Shown here: piece by piece, positions 54,410-64,000 of the stretch
How the letters are laid out: every line of letters starts with the position of its first letter
Position numbering within the stretch: position 1 is the stretch's first letter
From: Saccoglossus kowalevskii
Taxonomy: Eukaryota > Hemichordata > Enteropneusta > Harrimaniidae
DNA length: 64,000 nucleotides
Assembly (NCBI RefSeq): GCF_000003605.2
Contig: NW_003147276.1
Span: 407,163-471,162 of the forward strand
Reading direction: 5' to 3'
Notes under the pieces: generated by a model
The model's input: the letters and a program-made list of their open reading frames with translations, nothing else
Database searches by the model: none
Told to the model about the DNA's origin: nothing
Program-made: the position numbers and the translations under genes

Positions 54410-54821
54410 CTGCAGATAAAGCATTACATTCTCAAACAATTAGCAGCTACCATGACAACAAGCATTAGCGTGATTTCTGCATAGTGGTGGTGGTCAGTAA
54501 GCAAGCATCTGTCTAATCTGTCAAGCATATTGCTTTTATGGTGAGAGTTTTAGCTCTGTTGTAAGAATAAGAGTGTTTTAGGTAAGTATGCATCAAAACA
54601 ATGCTCCCTAGGACTGACATAGATAATAAACCAAAACACAATCTGGATTTTCCTCAGATTATGGTATATTTCCAGTGACATACATGACAAATTATACTAT
54701 GTCAACATAGAGTGAGCAATGATTTGTTACAGCATGCAGAAGAATAAGATTAAGTAAAGTGGTAGAGTTAGAAGGGGAGGAAGGTCCAGGCAAGTGGGTG
54801 AGGCGATTGCTAGGAACAGAC
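54410..54821. other. Intron 12-13
   Basis: Nothing recognised. Confidence 0.78.
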
Positions 54822-54923
54822 CTCGGAAATAGATCTATCAGCTTCAACGTCAGATGATGGTTTCTTCTCACGATAAGATATCTCTTGATAAAGTCGTTTC
54901 TCAAATGCAGGAGTTTTAAAATC
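54822..54923 (-). CDS. ttn: Exon 12: FxxRLxxEIxYR cassette, copy 1
   Basis: 34 codons, phase 0-0: DFKTPAFEKRLYQEISYREK, then KPSSDVEADRSISE. First of three consecutive exons (12, 13, and the start of 14) with the same pattern D-[FL]-[KR]-x3-FExRLxxEIxYRxxK. The donor is GTCTGT, weaker than most in this gene, which may favour alternative use. Too short to be called by ORF length; supported by splice sites and by the paralogous exons. Confidence 0.85.
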
Positions 54924-55671
54924 CTGAGATGAAGGAAAGAAGTAAAGAAGAAAGATAAAGAGAGATATAAAGCTTTTAAAAAAATATATTATTCCTCAGA
55001 TGAAAATAAAATTGAAATTCTGGTATAAAGAACATGAAGAGCAGCATAGATAAATAATTTTTATTAATTTGACACTGCAAGAGGTGAGTATTTTTCTTCA
55101 CTACTTTGTTATCTACAGTACACCACCAGAGCACGAACTCGCCAGAGTCTAGTGACCTATACAGGAACAACAATGCTAATCATGCCTTTTCTTATCTACT
55201 ACGCAAACACCTAATCCTGAAACATAAATACAGTATTAGTACTACAGGTAGTTAAAAACAAAAACACAAACATGCAAACCAAAGAACCATATATCTCTCT
55301 AATAACCACCAATGGCAAGTGCAAACTGAATAAATTTGGGTACTGTGAAGGGGTTAATTATTCACTGGGTTTTAATTTTGCTTATTTCGCTGACTGGAAA
55401 ATGCGCTAAATTAAAACCCAGTGAATACGTAACATTTAGCATAGAACACATTATCTAAATATTAAAACCGTGAATTTAAAACCTACTGAATATGCCTGAA
55501 ATGGTAAATCAGCGAAATTTAAACCCAGTGAAAATTAGTCATTTTACAGTAACAGAAGCACTGACGATGCCAAATTCTGAATGAATAGTTTGGTCATTGA
55601 GTCAGTTATAGAGAAAATAGATTCACTATTTAGAAACGCACAGCAAATAAACAAGCAATCTGAATACTAAC
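54924..55671. other. Intron 11-12
   Basis: Contains the palindromic element at 55,340-55,553. Confidence 0.8.
55340..55553. mobile_element. Palindromic MITE-like element, related family
   Basis: Inverted ends: GGTACTGTGAAGG...ATTCACTGGGTTTTAATTTT at the left and the complement of ...AAACCCAGTGAAAATTAGTC ATTTTACAGTAAC at the right. Same TACTGT ends and internal TTTCGCTGA/TTCACTGGG motifs as family 1 but otherwise different. About 214 bases, in the intron between exons 12 and 11. Confidence 0.65.
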
Positions 55672-55892
55672 CTGATCCCCATAGATAGCACTATCAACAT
55701 CGCTTCCACTGTCATATAAACGCTGCAGTTTCTCAGCGCTTGGAGACATAGGCGTCATTCTCCTAGGAGAATAACCATCTTGCCTCTGCTGTAATCTGTC
55801 TTCAAGTTCTTTGGTAACTGATGCACGATGGCGTTTCTCATACTCTTCTTGCTTGCGTTTTTGTTCCTGTTGCAGCCAAATATCATATTGAC
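55672..55892 (-). CDS. ttn: Exon 11: charged helical linker after Z4
   Basis: About 73 residues, strongly charged and helix-favouring: SQYDIWLQQEQKRKQEEYEK, then RHRASVTKELEDRLQQRQDG, a Ser/Pro segment YSPRRMTPMSPSAEKLQRLY, and DSGSDVDSAIYGDQ. Vertebrate titin also has a Glu/Lys-rich Tyr-containing helix directly after Z4 and MSP-type phosphorylation motifs near Z5-Z6, so the segment is conserved in kind. Likely a Z-disc partner site (inference). Phase 1 in, phase 0 out. Confidence 0.88.
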
Positions 55893-56096
55893 CTAGAAAG
55901 TGTTGTTATAATAAAGTAATTCTCTTTAAAAAACATTACAAGTATCACCGTATACAGATTAAATACTTGTAACAACTTAGTATCCAGTCATGTGACTGCA
56001 ATTAACCAATCACATTTCAGTTTCGATAATAACCAATCACATCTGTTGTTACCTGTCATGTGACAGACATGATCCAATCAATTCACACATACTTAC

Positions 56097-56239
56097 TTTC
56101 AGATAGTATGGGAGCTTTACATGTAGTTTGACCAGACATATTGGTAGCAGTACAAGTGTATTCTCCAATATCTTCTTCCAGTAACATTGTAATAAACAAC
56201 TGAGCAATACCATACTGTTCATTATATTTTACATTTAAC
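56097..56239 (-). CDS. ttn: Exon 10: second half of Ig Z4
   Basis: Completes Z4 with LNVKYNEQYGIAQLFITMLL, F-strand GEYTCTATNMSG, and the G-strand continuing into the helical linker of exon 11. Both core Cys of Z4 are present. Phase 2 in, phase 1 out. Confidence 0.9.
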
Positions 56240-56389
56240 CTACAGAAGACAAAAAATTCAGATAAAAATGTTCAGAATAATTGAATAAACAACATTAGTG
56301 TGGAGACAACAATTTTTCCTACAATAGACACATATCACATCACAGAAATGGGGCTAAATGAAAAATCAATAATCTTTTTTTTTTTTTAC

Positions 56390-56566
56390 CTGTAACCTGT
56401 CCTCAAAGGAATACCATCTTTACTCCATGTTATCTCTGGAATGGGATGCGCTTTAAATTTACATTCCAGACATGCTTGACCACCTTCAACAAATTTAGTA
56501 GGTACCATTGGTTTAATGACTTCAGGAGCTGTAGCATCCTTAACATCTATCATCACCTGATCAGCA
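56390..56566 (-). CDS. ttn: Exon 9: first half of Ig Z4
   Basis: Linker (ADQVMIDVKDATAPEVIKP), then the Ig A to C' strands: FVEGGQACLECKFKAHPIPE, ITWSKDGIPLRTGYR. The TGYR ending matches the vertebrate Z4 motif TTGYRY. The domain is split by an intron after TGYR, phase 2. Confidence 0.9.
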
Positions 56567-56670
56567 CTTTGGGGAAAAAAAAAATCATAATTATATGACG
56601 CTGAAGAATAGTAATGATATCATTTGTTTATGGAACATAAAAGATAAAGATTTATAATGAAGAGGCTTAC

Positions 56671-56719
56671 GGTAATGGAGGTGCAGCTGGAGTCAATTTC
56701 AATGGTGGCAATTCCTTAT
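56671..56719 (-). CDS. ttn: Exon 8: Pro-rich micro-exon between Z3 and Z4
   Basis: 49 bases coding DKELPPLKLTPAAPPLP. Identified from a clean CAG acceptor and GTAAGC donor and from exact phase agreement with exons 7 and 9. A proline-rich inter-Ig linker; no further function can be read. Confidence 0.8.
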
Positions 56720-56971
56720 CTGCAAAAATGAAGAATGTAACAATTTGTAAAATATCAAGAAAGGCTGTGATAATTATTATTTATGAGAAAGTTATATAAA
56801 AAAAAAGAGAAAGCAGTCATCTTTTACATAATATAGCAGCAACTTTTTTTTCTGTATTTTGTTCCTCAGCCTAAAATTAACAAATAATTATAGAAAAAAA
56901 AATGTACAAAATATTGGCTAATTGAATTGGCTGGAAAAAATTAGGCATTCAGTAGTCAAGCATACACTTAC

Positions 56972-57230
56972 CTCGTACTTTCAGGACGCAAGTAGTGGAT
57001 TTACTACCTGAAGAGTTAGTGGCTGTGCACTTGAATCTTCCAGCATCATCTAAGAACACCTCTGGAATATTCAATGTGTGCATATCTCCTTTCTGTTGAA
57101 TGTCAAAGTCCATGGATGGTTCAATGAGGGCTCCTTCACGATACCAGCGTATTTGGGGAGCAGGCTCACCTCTGATAATACACTGCAATTTCACAGAGTC
57201 ACCCTCGGAAGCAACCACATCTCCCAATGG
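56972..57230 (-). CDS. ttn: Exon 7: Ig Z3
   Basis: I-set Ig with B-strand VKLQCIIRG, WYREGALIEPSMDFDI and F-strand GRFKCTATNSSG, so both core cysteines are present. The WYRE..IE.S.DF pattern resembles vertebrate titin Z3. Phase 0 in, phase 1 out (GTAAGT donor). Confidence 0.92.
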
Positions 57231-57636
57231 CTAAAAAAAGTGAAATTGGTTTAATTTTAAATCAAACTCTTTGTCAAAGCGAATTCATCTGTCAATATTC
57301 TGACAAGTTCCATTTTGCTGATGCTAGCTACTAGTAAATATTCAAACAGAAAATATGCCAACAATATTTAATAAATAACTATGTACGGCTTAGGTGAAAT
57401 ATATACTGCAAGAAAAAGTCATCTTTTTATATGCTATTCAAAAAAGGACCAATAAAGGGCATTTTAATAGGACAACATTTACTAAATATTACATACTGTT
57501 ATCTTTTTATATCATTTTGCAAGACAAGAATGATGTGTGATACTTGTTTTGAACAAAAAAACAGCTCACAGTACTTGATTAGCGACTATAGTCTAAATGA
57601 GAAAGTGTTCAATTGGAGAAATGTTTTTGTGATTAC
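57231..57636. other. Intron 6-7
   Basis: Nothing recognised; in particular no Z-repeat-like exon. Confidence 0.75.
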
Positions 57637-57774
57637 CTGTGTAAACACTGGAGGAGCTCTTCCAGGAACATCTGGTGGTATAGGTTGCGCCTCTATTACA
57701 GGTGCTGATACAGGTTTAATCTTATCTACATCCTTCTCAGTTGTAGTTGTTCTCGTCGTAGTTACTTTGGTGAC
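57637..57774 (-). CDS. ttn: Exon 6: Z2-Z3 linker
   Basis: 46 codons, phase 0 at both ends: VTKVTTTRTTTTEKDVDKIK followed by a Pro-rich stretch ending in APPVFTQ, which is the A-strand leading into the Ig of exon 7. Being symmetric in phase 0, it could be skipped only together with the Ig A-strand. Confidence 0.85.
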
Positions 57775-57864
57775 CTAAGAGTGAAAGGTTACACAATAAA
57801 TACAGAGAACAAGGGAAAGGTGGTATCTGAATATCACACTCTGCAAATATAAGTCAGACAGTAC

Positions 57865-57941
57865 CTCAGTTGTTGTTTTCACTTCGGTCTTTGGTTTCTG
57901 GTCTTCTTCTGGTGGACTTTCTTCAGAAGAAGATGACTCTT
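57865..57941 (-). CDS. ttn: Exon 5: short acidic Z2-Z3 linker
   Basis: Encodes K-ESSSSEESPPEEDQKP, then KTEVKTTTE. In vertebrate titin this position holds the Z-insertion and the alpha-actinin-binding Z-repeats; here only exons 5 and 6 fill it and no Z-repeat-like sequence is visible. Enters in phase 1 and leaves in phase 0. Ser/Glu-rich and probably disordered, with several potential acidophilic phosphosites (inference). Confidence 0.8.
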
Positions 57942-58070
57942 CTACAGAAATAGAATTATATACAAGTTTTAGACAATCATAGTTATATTAACCCAGAAAG
58001 CAATTTTTTTTTAAAAGTCTCAGAAATTTTCTTAAAAAATAAAACATCTAAAAATTTTAAAATGACTTAC

Positions 58071-58361
58071 TTTTGACTGCAACCTCAGCAGAACACTCAG
58101 CCACACCAGCAGTATTTTCTGCAGATATTGTGTATGTGCCTGTGTCCTCATCTTTGGCTGAAGATATTATTAAAATACATAGGTCTGCTTGTCTTGAAAT
58201 CGTCCTGTGTGGTGGCGACGATTCTATCTTCTTGTGATTCAAAAGCCAGGTTACGTCTGGTTTAGGTTGTCCTTGAAGTTTACATTCAAGACGTACTGGC
58301 CTTCCTTCTCTTACCTCACGGCTGTGTAAGCGGTGCGTGAACTCTGGCGCCTCAGTTGCAC
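58071..58361 (-). CDS. ttn: Exon 4: Ig Z2
   Basis: One whole I-set Ig in a single exon: APEFTHRLHSREVREG, B-strand VRLECKLQG, core Trp in VTWLLNHKK, F-strand GTYTISAENTAG. The F-strand Cys is replaced by Ile, so no canonical core disulfide is possible. Phase 1 in, phase 1 out; donor GTAAGT. Confidence 0.92.
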
Positions 58362-58492
58362 CTGAAATTGGATAATTAGTTCCATTTTGTAAGTTGATAG
58401 TTATGTACATTTTGGAAAAAGAGTTTCAGCGAAACTCAATATAAAATTTGAAAGTAGGAAGTATACAGAGAATTAGTAATACATGTACATAC

Positions 58493-58690
58493 CTCTTACT
58501 ACAAGCTCAGCATGCGTCTCAGCTGAGCCTGCAGAATTGGTGGCTTCACAGGTTATTTTGCCTGCATCTTCATCAAATGCTTCAGGTATGCGCAAGGTAC
58601 AGACTCCATTCTCATATTTAATGATATAGTCTGGGGATTCCTTGAATTCTATACCCTGTCCATACCATTTAATGCTTGGCTCAGGGGTAC
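58493..58690 (-). CDS. ttn: Exon 3: second half of Ig Z1
   Basis: Continues the first Ig from TPEPSIKWYGQGIEF through the F-strand GKITCEATN and G-strand AELVVRG. In vertebrates Z1-Z2 bind telethonin at the Z-disc edge; whether that partner exists here is unknown. Begins with two bases completing the Gly codon and ends in phase 1. Acceptor and donor (GTATGT) are clear. Confidence 0.9.
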
Positions 58691-59264
58691 CTGTAAGATG
58701 TAATGATTATGTTAATAAGAGCAGAGGGAAAAGAGTTTAAAGTTGATGTTTGTGTAATTGAGAGTTGACACACTGTTTATGTATCATGACTGATGACATT
58801 TCCTGAAGGTTGCAGGTCATTGGCCCCTCTTAGGAGGTTTGTACCCTAGGGATGAATTAAAAAGTTAAGCATTTGAGAAAATGGTGATTATGTTAAAAAA
58901 TTAATGTGTAGTGGTTTCAAGTATCATTAAAAATAATTTCAGTTTAGCTGACCTATACAACCAGAGCATAATTCAATTCAGAAGTAAAATGGGCATTGGC
59001 AATAAAAAACATACGACTTGTTTGACATCATCATACACTCCAAAAATAAATATCGAAAGATCAATTAGGAACACATGGAAAAGCATTTCTCATTAAACCA
59101 GTTAACTTGACATTTCCTCATGTTTCAGTGACACATTAAAATAATACTGTTAAAGAATGCACTCTGCAGCTGCAGAGACCTATTATGAGAAACACAGACA
59201 TGACAGAGTACTCCAGGATAAGCAGCAATAGCTAGAAACATAGATTCCACAATGATTAACTAAC
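58691..59264. other. Intron 2-3
   Basis: Nothing recognised. Confidence 0.8.
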
Positions 59265-59416
59265 CTGTAACAACTGCCTCAAAGTGAACCTCCTTTCCTT
59301 CAAGGACAGATTGACTCTCGATAGTTTTAGTAAACTGTGGCGCCACATCTTCTTCAGTCTCTTCTGCTTGGGACATGATGGTTGTCCTCAGATACTTAGA
59401 TGTAGTTAACTGGTAC
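59265..59416 (-). CDS. ttn: Exon 2: probable start codon and first half of Ig Z1
   Basis: The ATG at 59,374-59,376 has A at -3 and gives MSQAEETEEDVAPQFTKTI, then the A and B strands of an I-set Ig. Vertebrate titin likewise begins within a few residues of Z1, so this is the most likely start. The frame is also open upstream of it through this exon (RYQLTTSKYLRTTI) into exon 1, so a longer N-terminus is possible. The B-strand Cys position is Ala (HFEAVVTG), as in vertebrate Z1. It ends with one base of a Gly codon at VTG, inside the Ig domain, and continues in exon 3. Confidence 0.82.
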
Positions 59417-62400
59417 CTAAGAGCAAAACAACAAGTTGAATAAAACATTAACAAAATGCCTATTCTGGGCCTCCTTAAGAAGAAAGAATCTGTCGACTTA
59501 AAAACAATATGGTTAAACTAAATACTAATATCATTTCATATTATATTTTTATTTACAATATATTGTTTATGATATATATATATATTATTTTATAGTGTGG
59601 AGTAAGATATAAAAAATGGGCCATGATATTTAGAGTTTGGGAGCTTCTGGTAAGTTTATTTTGATTAAAAACAAAATAACACAACACATACATCTGTGTG
59701 GATGTAAATAGTAGCTAGGGCTGATATTTACTAGCAAGTTTAAATAGGTAGTTATATAATTTTCAGAATTAAAAAAATAATTAAAGAACTATTAAATAAG
59801 AGAAGTGAAATTCAGTAATAGATTTTATAAAACAATATTTTATATTAAAAGGAATGAAAAGAAGAAACATCCATAAATGATAGTAAAAGTTAAACTGAGT
59901 GCTAAGTATAGAAGAGAGTGGCATCCCAAGCATGTCTGGATAGGACGGTCAGCCGAAACTTTTCAACCCAATGAAAAATATCTTTCAGTGAGCTTAAATT
60001 TAGAGGAACTAACACAAAATTGATTAACAAATATGTGGGCTAACTGTTGGTGTGTGATCCCTACCTTAAAGTGAGCCTATCGAAGTAAGAACACTCCAAA
60101 ACCAAGAGATTCTAGCAGAGACAAAACTGAGGTGACTTGACTGATATAATATTCTAATGAGCTGAGGTTATTATATCCAGGGATATGTATGGTAATTCGA
60201 TGCCAGCTAAGTCACTGGCATTTGGCCATAATAGGTGATCTAGCTCCCTAAGTACAGTATTATTGTGGGGCCCCCACATTCTATCTCACATATCAGTCTT
60301 TTATAAGTGGATTATATTAAACGCAGACAAGGTTACTACATGTAGAGCAGCGGACTAAGATAACTTCTTCTTTAGATTGAAGAAACTGCAGATTTTTGTC
60401 AAAACCTCCGTAAATTCCACAGTAAGTATATTTTTCTCTGAGGTACTTTCGCAGTGCTGGTTAATGTCACTTCTGTTTAATAAGATGTTTAGAATAATAC
60501 AACTTTAGGTCATCCAAAACTAAACATAAGTCGCAACTTTTGTTATCATAATTTGCAGGACTAAAATAAATTTCCATTTAACTAAAAGGATCAAATTCAA
60601 GTTTTCCATGAATATTGAAGTATCCCAATACTTAATAGATTCATGTTTAGTACATAAATATATACAACACAATGTTTTATATAAGTTATCAAGTTAATAC
60701 TATTAGATCATCACCACAGAGGTTAGTTTTCTCCTCCCTTCATAGGGACATGTTCGCTTTTCATATTATTGTGAATCAAGTTTGACAGGAGTAGGATTGT
60801 TTGACCACCAACTTGGAGCATACAGTTTTTGTAAACATGGATTAGATCCTCACTTAAAAAGTAAAACTGAATCATAATTTTTTTTTAGTTATAATGAAGT
60901 AATGTTTGACATGTTTTTTGTATCAACAACTTATCAGCCTTAGTAAGATTTTTTTTTATCAGCTTGGCCAACTATTTTCCTAGCTACTTGAGGGATTATC
61001 CAGTGATTTGGAAGTATAATTACTATTGTAGCATAGACCTTAGAAAGAGGGATGTTATATAGTGTCATTAGCTTAGTTATAAGTTTATATCAATATAACT
61101 TGAATTGTACACCGGATGTAACAAAATCTTATGAATCATAAGCCAGTTGCCTGTCCCTTTCTTCGTTGACTGTAGTCATGTACAGTGATAGTGAATGCAT
61201 GTATGTGGCCATAACCAGGCAGGATGGCAGTTGCCAACTCACTGGTGGATAGCTAATTTAGTGGTTGTTAACTAACTTAGTGGGACACCACACCACTGGG
61301 GTATCTGCTAGTGATTCTACCTGAGGCAATTAGTAACACAGCACAATCTATATGGGGTAGGAAATGAAATAATTATGCCCAAGGACATGACCTGAACACT
61401 AATATTATTATTAATATTTTCTATATTTCTGATATGTAAAAAACAAAACCAATCCACCAATGTACTTTGAAAAGTAACAATTGTTTCCTTGTGATATGGA
61501 CAGGATCAGTAAATTGGAATATATGGGTCGGTTAATGACAACACAGATTGCCTGCTGCACATATGGTGTGAATTGAGTTGGCCTTGTGCAACATTTCCAG
61601 CTTTCTACATTCCTTAAAAGTATATAATGGCCAATCAATATTTTTAATTTGTTCTAGTGGTGAATTCAAGTTTCAAGGTCAAAACTTCTAAATACTGATA
61701 TATGCCTATTTTAATGATAATCAAATCATGTTGGTGGGGCATCAACAGCTAAGGACTGAGTGGTCTTCATGGCAATAAGGAAGTATAACAAAAAGTTAGG
61801 CTTTCATTTTTCATGAAAACTTCTCACTGCAAGTAAACTTGTGTAGAGAAATATCTAGGGAAATGTCTTGAGTAGTTGCATTATAGGGGAACTTTGCAAT
61901 GTTTGAAACGCTAAAATCATCAAGTAACATTTTGGTCAAAAAAGTACGAAGTTTCGTTTCATCAACATTTCTCAAATGTATGGTCAATTAACATATTTCA
62001 CCTTGCTTTTTGAACCAGGAACACTGACCTAGCAGTCAATGATATTTGACACTATAGGTCTTCGAACTAAATAACTTATAGATAATATATGATACATTTT
62101 TATAATACAATTGTGAGAATACATACAAATGTAAAAACAGTAACCATAAAAACAGTAAAAGGCTAACTAAACTTTAACAATTTAAATATATCTAATTTCC
62201 CACTTGAACAAAAAGAATAGAAAATAGAAATCATCATATTCTTTACCTGTCTATTCCCACAAATAAATTTTGAAATATACATGTACAAGCAGTTTTTTGT
62301 GTGATCCGAAAATTCTTATAATCTTTAAATTCACAACACTTTTTATACAAATAATTTGACCTTAAGTTTTGTTCTTCTCCACAGATACAAATGGTTGACA

Positions 62401-62654
62401 TAACTACAAATGGAACAGCTTGAATTTGCTAAATATGTATTATCCACCTGTTTGGCAACAATAATATCAATCAACTTAAGGGGCCTTCCTGGATACACAG
62501 GGCCCCTCATTATTATCAGTATGGAGCATATGCAATAGCAAGGATGTGGAAGCACATGGATATCTTGTCTTAGAAGAATACATTTTTATTATCATAAATA
62601 TTTCAAAGATATGTGAAGATAATTAATACATTAATGATAAAGCAGTGACCTTAC
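59417..62654. other. Region upstream of the probable start codon exon (3.2 kb)
   Basis: AT-rich. Either the first coding intron (if exon 1 is coding or UTR) or promoter-proximal sequence. A TATATATATATA run lies near 59,574. No convincing coding sequence. Confidence 0.7.
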
Positions 62655-62697
62655 CTAGGTTGGAAGGCAGGCTTGGTTTCTGGGCTGCTAGGGACAG
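62655..62697 (-). CDS. ttn: Exon 1 candidate: 5' leader or N-terminal extension
   Basis: A 43-base segment with an AG acceptor at 62,698-62,699 and a GTAAGG donor. In the frame that joins exon 2 it reads VPSSPETKPAFQP, and the split codon AG|G continues openly into exon 2. It starts with two bases of a codon, so another upstream exon is implied if it is coding. Since the Met at 59,376 in exon 2 sits just before the first Ig, as in vertebrate titin, this exon may instead be 5' UTR. Called from splice signals and frame only. Confidence 0.45.
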
Positions 62698-64000
62698 CTG
62701 TAATATAACAATATACATGCATTCCATCAGCTGTGGTGTATGGTATGTTAAGAATGCAGAATGGATTTAAGTATTCAAGATATGAACAAAATACCAGGCA
62801 TCTTATCAACATGACGGCCACAATAAATTGAAACTGAAAATGTCATTCAAGATTACCAAACTAGCTCTATTTCCAGCACTCTGACTCCCTTCTTTCCATC
62901 CTTCATCTCAAGTCAGCATTTTAACCATTTTTTTAATATTTTAACTAGCTAGAGATAGCAGTTTTATATTTAAAAAGGGTAAAACACTATAAAAATTACA
63001 TGCACAAGTGGTTACATTCATGATTTTCATAACTGAATGTTGTACATTTTTTTTGCACATTCTTTTCGTTTCAAGTTTTTTAAATGATACAATATTCCAA
63101 GAGTACGCCCAGTTCTTCTACTGCTATCTCACTTGGGTGGTATCTGACTGGCATTCCACCTATTAAGCTAAACTTTTAGATGTAACATGAAATGCTAACT
63201 CTGGGGCATTATATTGTAGCTTGTGCTTGTCAGAGTTGAGTGGCTTCCAGTTTTGTTCAAAAAAAGGTCAAACACTCATGTGGAAACTGTGGTAAACTCA
63301 GTAGAGACTCTGTTTGTGTACTGCTGGTAATATGACTTTTCAACATAATTTAGAATCGTGAATATATCATCTGTTGAAACCAAATTAAAGAAAAACACAA
63401 TGTTTTGCAGTACCATGTGGTATAAATAAGAATCTCAGTATTTCTAGTAATTTGTCAGTAAGTGAATTTTCCAATTAACTAATTAAACAATTAACAATTA
63501 AATTTAATTTTCAAATAATTAGATTTTTCACAACAACTTGACATTACTATTTATACACCAATCACATACATCATCAATGTTGTACAAATTCAAGTAAAGG
63601 GAATAATGGTAAGGGAAACATTGTGAGATTTACTATAATATCATGCATTTCACATTATAAACATGAAACACAGCAGAACCTCAAATTATACTGCCCACAT
63701 CATAGCATGGAATAGCAAATATGGTCAAGATATGACACAAATGTACACTGAAAAAACCAAGATGTGTAATTTCATATTTTGTAGAAATAAGCAAGTACAG
63801 AAAAAAGACTTGCATTTTTTCAAATAATTCAAAACAAATTACAATATATCTCATCTCGCTACAATATGTAAAGTTTAATATGTATTTTTAAGCTACAAAT
63901 AATTTTACAAAATTCAGTACAAGAGAATGGCGGCCAGTTGAATAACCATAATGTCTGGTGAACAAAAACAGATCTGCTAAGGTATATCTAAACAATGCTT
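62698..64000. other. Right end of window, nothing recognised
   Basis: AT-rich; if exon 1 is real then further 5' exons or the promoter should lie here or beyond the edge, but I see no convincing one. Confidence 0.7.

Larger units (their letters stand above)
1..62697 (-). other. ttn: Titin-like giant sarcomeric protein gene (5' part, 52 exons)
   Basis: Gene span on the minus strand; the 3' end lies beyond position 1. Titin family proteins span from the Z-disc into the I-band (and in vertebrates to the M-line), acting as molecular springs and scaffolds of the sarcomere. What is seen: 37 I-set Ig domains, one SH3 domain and long acidic repeat regions in one continuous spliced frame of about 9,900 residues. 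The N-terminal order of Ig domains and inter-Ig elements matches vertebrate titin Z1-Z9, including the linker after Z4, the FxxRLxxEIxYR element before Z5, and the SLxxxSQLPE linker after the kettin-type Z8. No Fn3 or kinase domain is in the window. The identification as titin/sallimus is strong; the exact orthology class (vertebrate-type titin versus arthropod sallimus) cannot be settled here. Confidence 0.93.

Noticed and set aside
1-59416. Pseudogene interpretation of the whole locus
   Set aside because: 49 of 52 exons are fully open with matching phases and conserved Ig cores; the three single-base breaks are better explained as sequence errors.
1-64000. Fn3 domains, protein kinase domain, tRNA or rRNA genes
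   Set aside because: Looked for on both strands and not seen; Fn3/kinase would be expected only further 3' in a titin gene.

Overview
The window is a piece of an animal genome: AT-rich, with an intron-dense gene whose introns obey GT/AG rules, palindromic intronic repeats and one short assembly gap. I find one gene, on the minus strand, filling about 59-63 kb of the 64 kb. It encodes the N-terminal part of a giant muscle protein of the titin/connectin (sallimus) family. I read 52 exons in transcript order from 62,697 down to position 1. Every boundary was chosen so that donor, acceptor and codon phase agree with the next exon. The exons sum to about 29.8 kb, or roughly 9,900 residues, and the gene runs off the left edge, so the 3' part (rest of the I-band, any A-band Fn3/Ig super-repeats, any kinase) is not here. 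The organism is a bilaterian invertebrate, since the protein joins a vertebrate-like Z-disc layout to an SH3 domain known from invertebrate titins. Composition would fit a lophotrochozoan or an ambulacrarian, but I cannot name it.

Layout, 5' to 3' (right to left). Positions 62.7-64.0 kb hold nothing I recognise. Exons 1-29 (62.7-46.4 kb) are small and encode the Z-disc/near-Z-disc part. They give counterparts of vertebrate Ig Z1 to Z9 in the same order (as I recall human titin), a short Z2-Z3 linker without recognisable Z-repeats, a charged helix after Z4, a three-fold repeated FxxRLxxEIxYR exon, a kettin-type Ig plus linker, and three more Ig domains. Exons 30-33 (43.5-35.1 kb) are each one linker plus one Ig. 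Exons 34-36 (34.1-19.8 kb) are giant exons of 3.4, 4.0 and 6.5 kb holding 11 Ig domains between long acidic repeat regions: a 68-residue repeat, an LEY-type repeat, and arrays of Trp-centred motifs of the form xxWExL. Exons 37-42 (19.0-9.6 kb) are linker plus Ig exons, one with a 54-residue tandem repeat containing a 72-base N gap. Exons 43-52 (8.5 kb to 1) carry short linkers, an SH3 domain, four Ig domains and the start of another acidic region. In total I count 37 Ig (I-set) domains and one SH3 domain.

Three exons (47, 41, 36) each lack one base relative to the frame needed by their Ig fold and by the flanking splice phases. I read these as assembly errors rather than a dying gene. From exon 30 onward almost all exons are phase 1-1, so they could be skipped singly without breaking the frame. 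Non-coding observations are two families of short palindromic elements, a few minisatellites and two low-confidence cassette-exon candidates. I saw no tRNA, rRNA, CRISPR array, second gene or prokaryotic feature.
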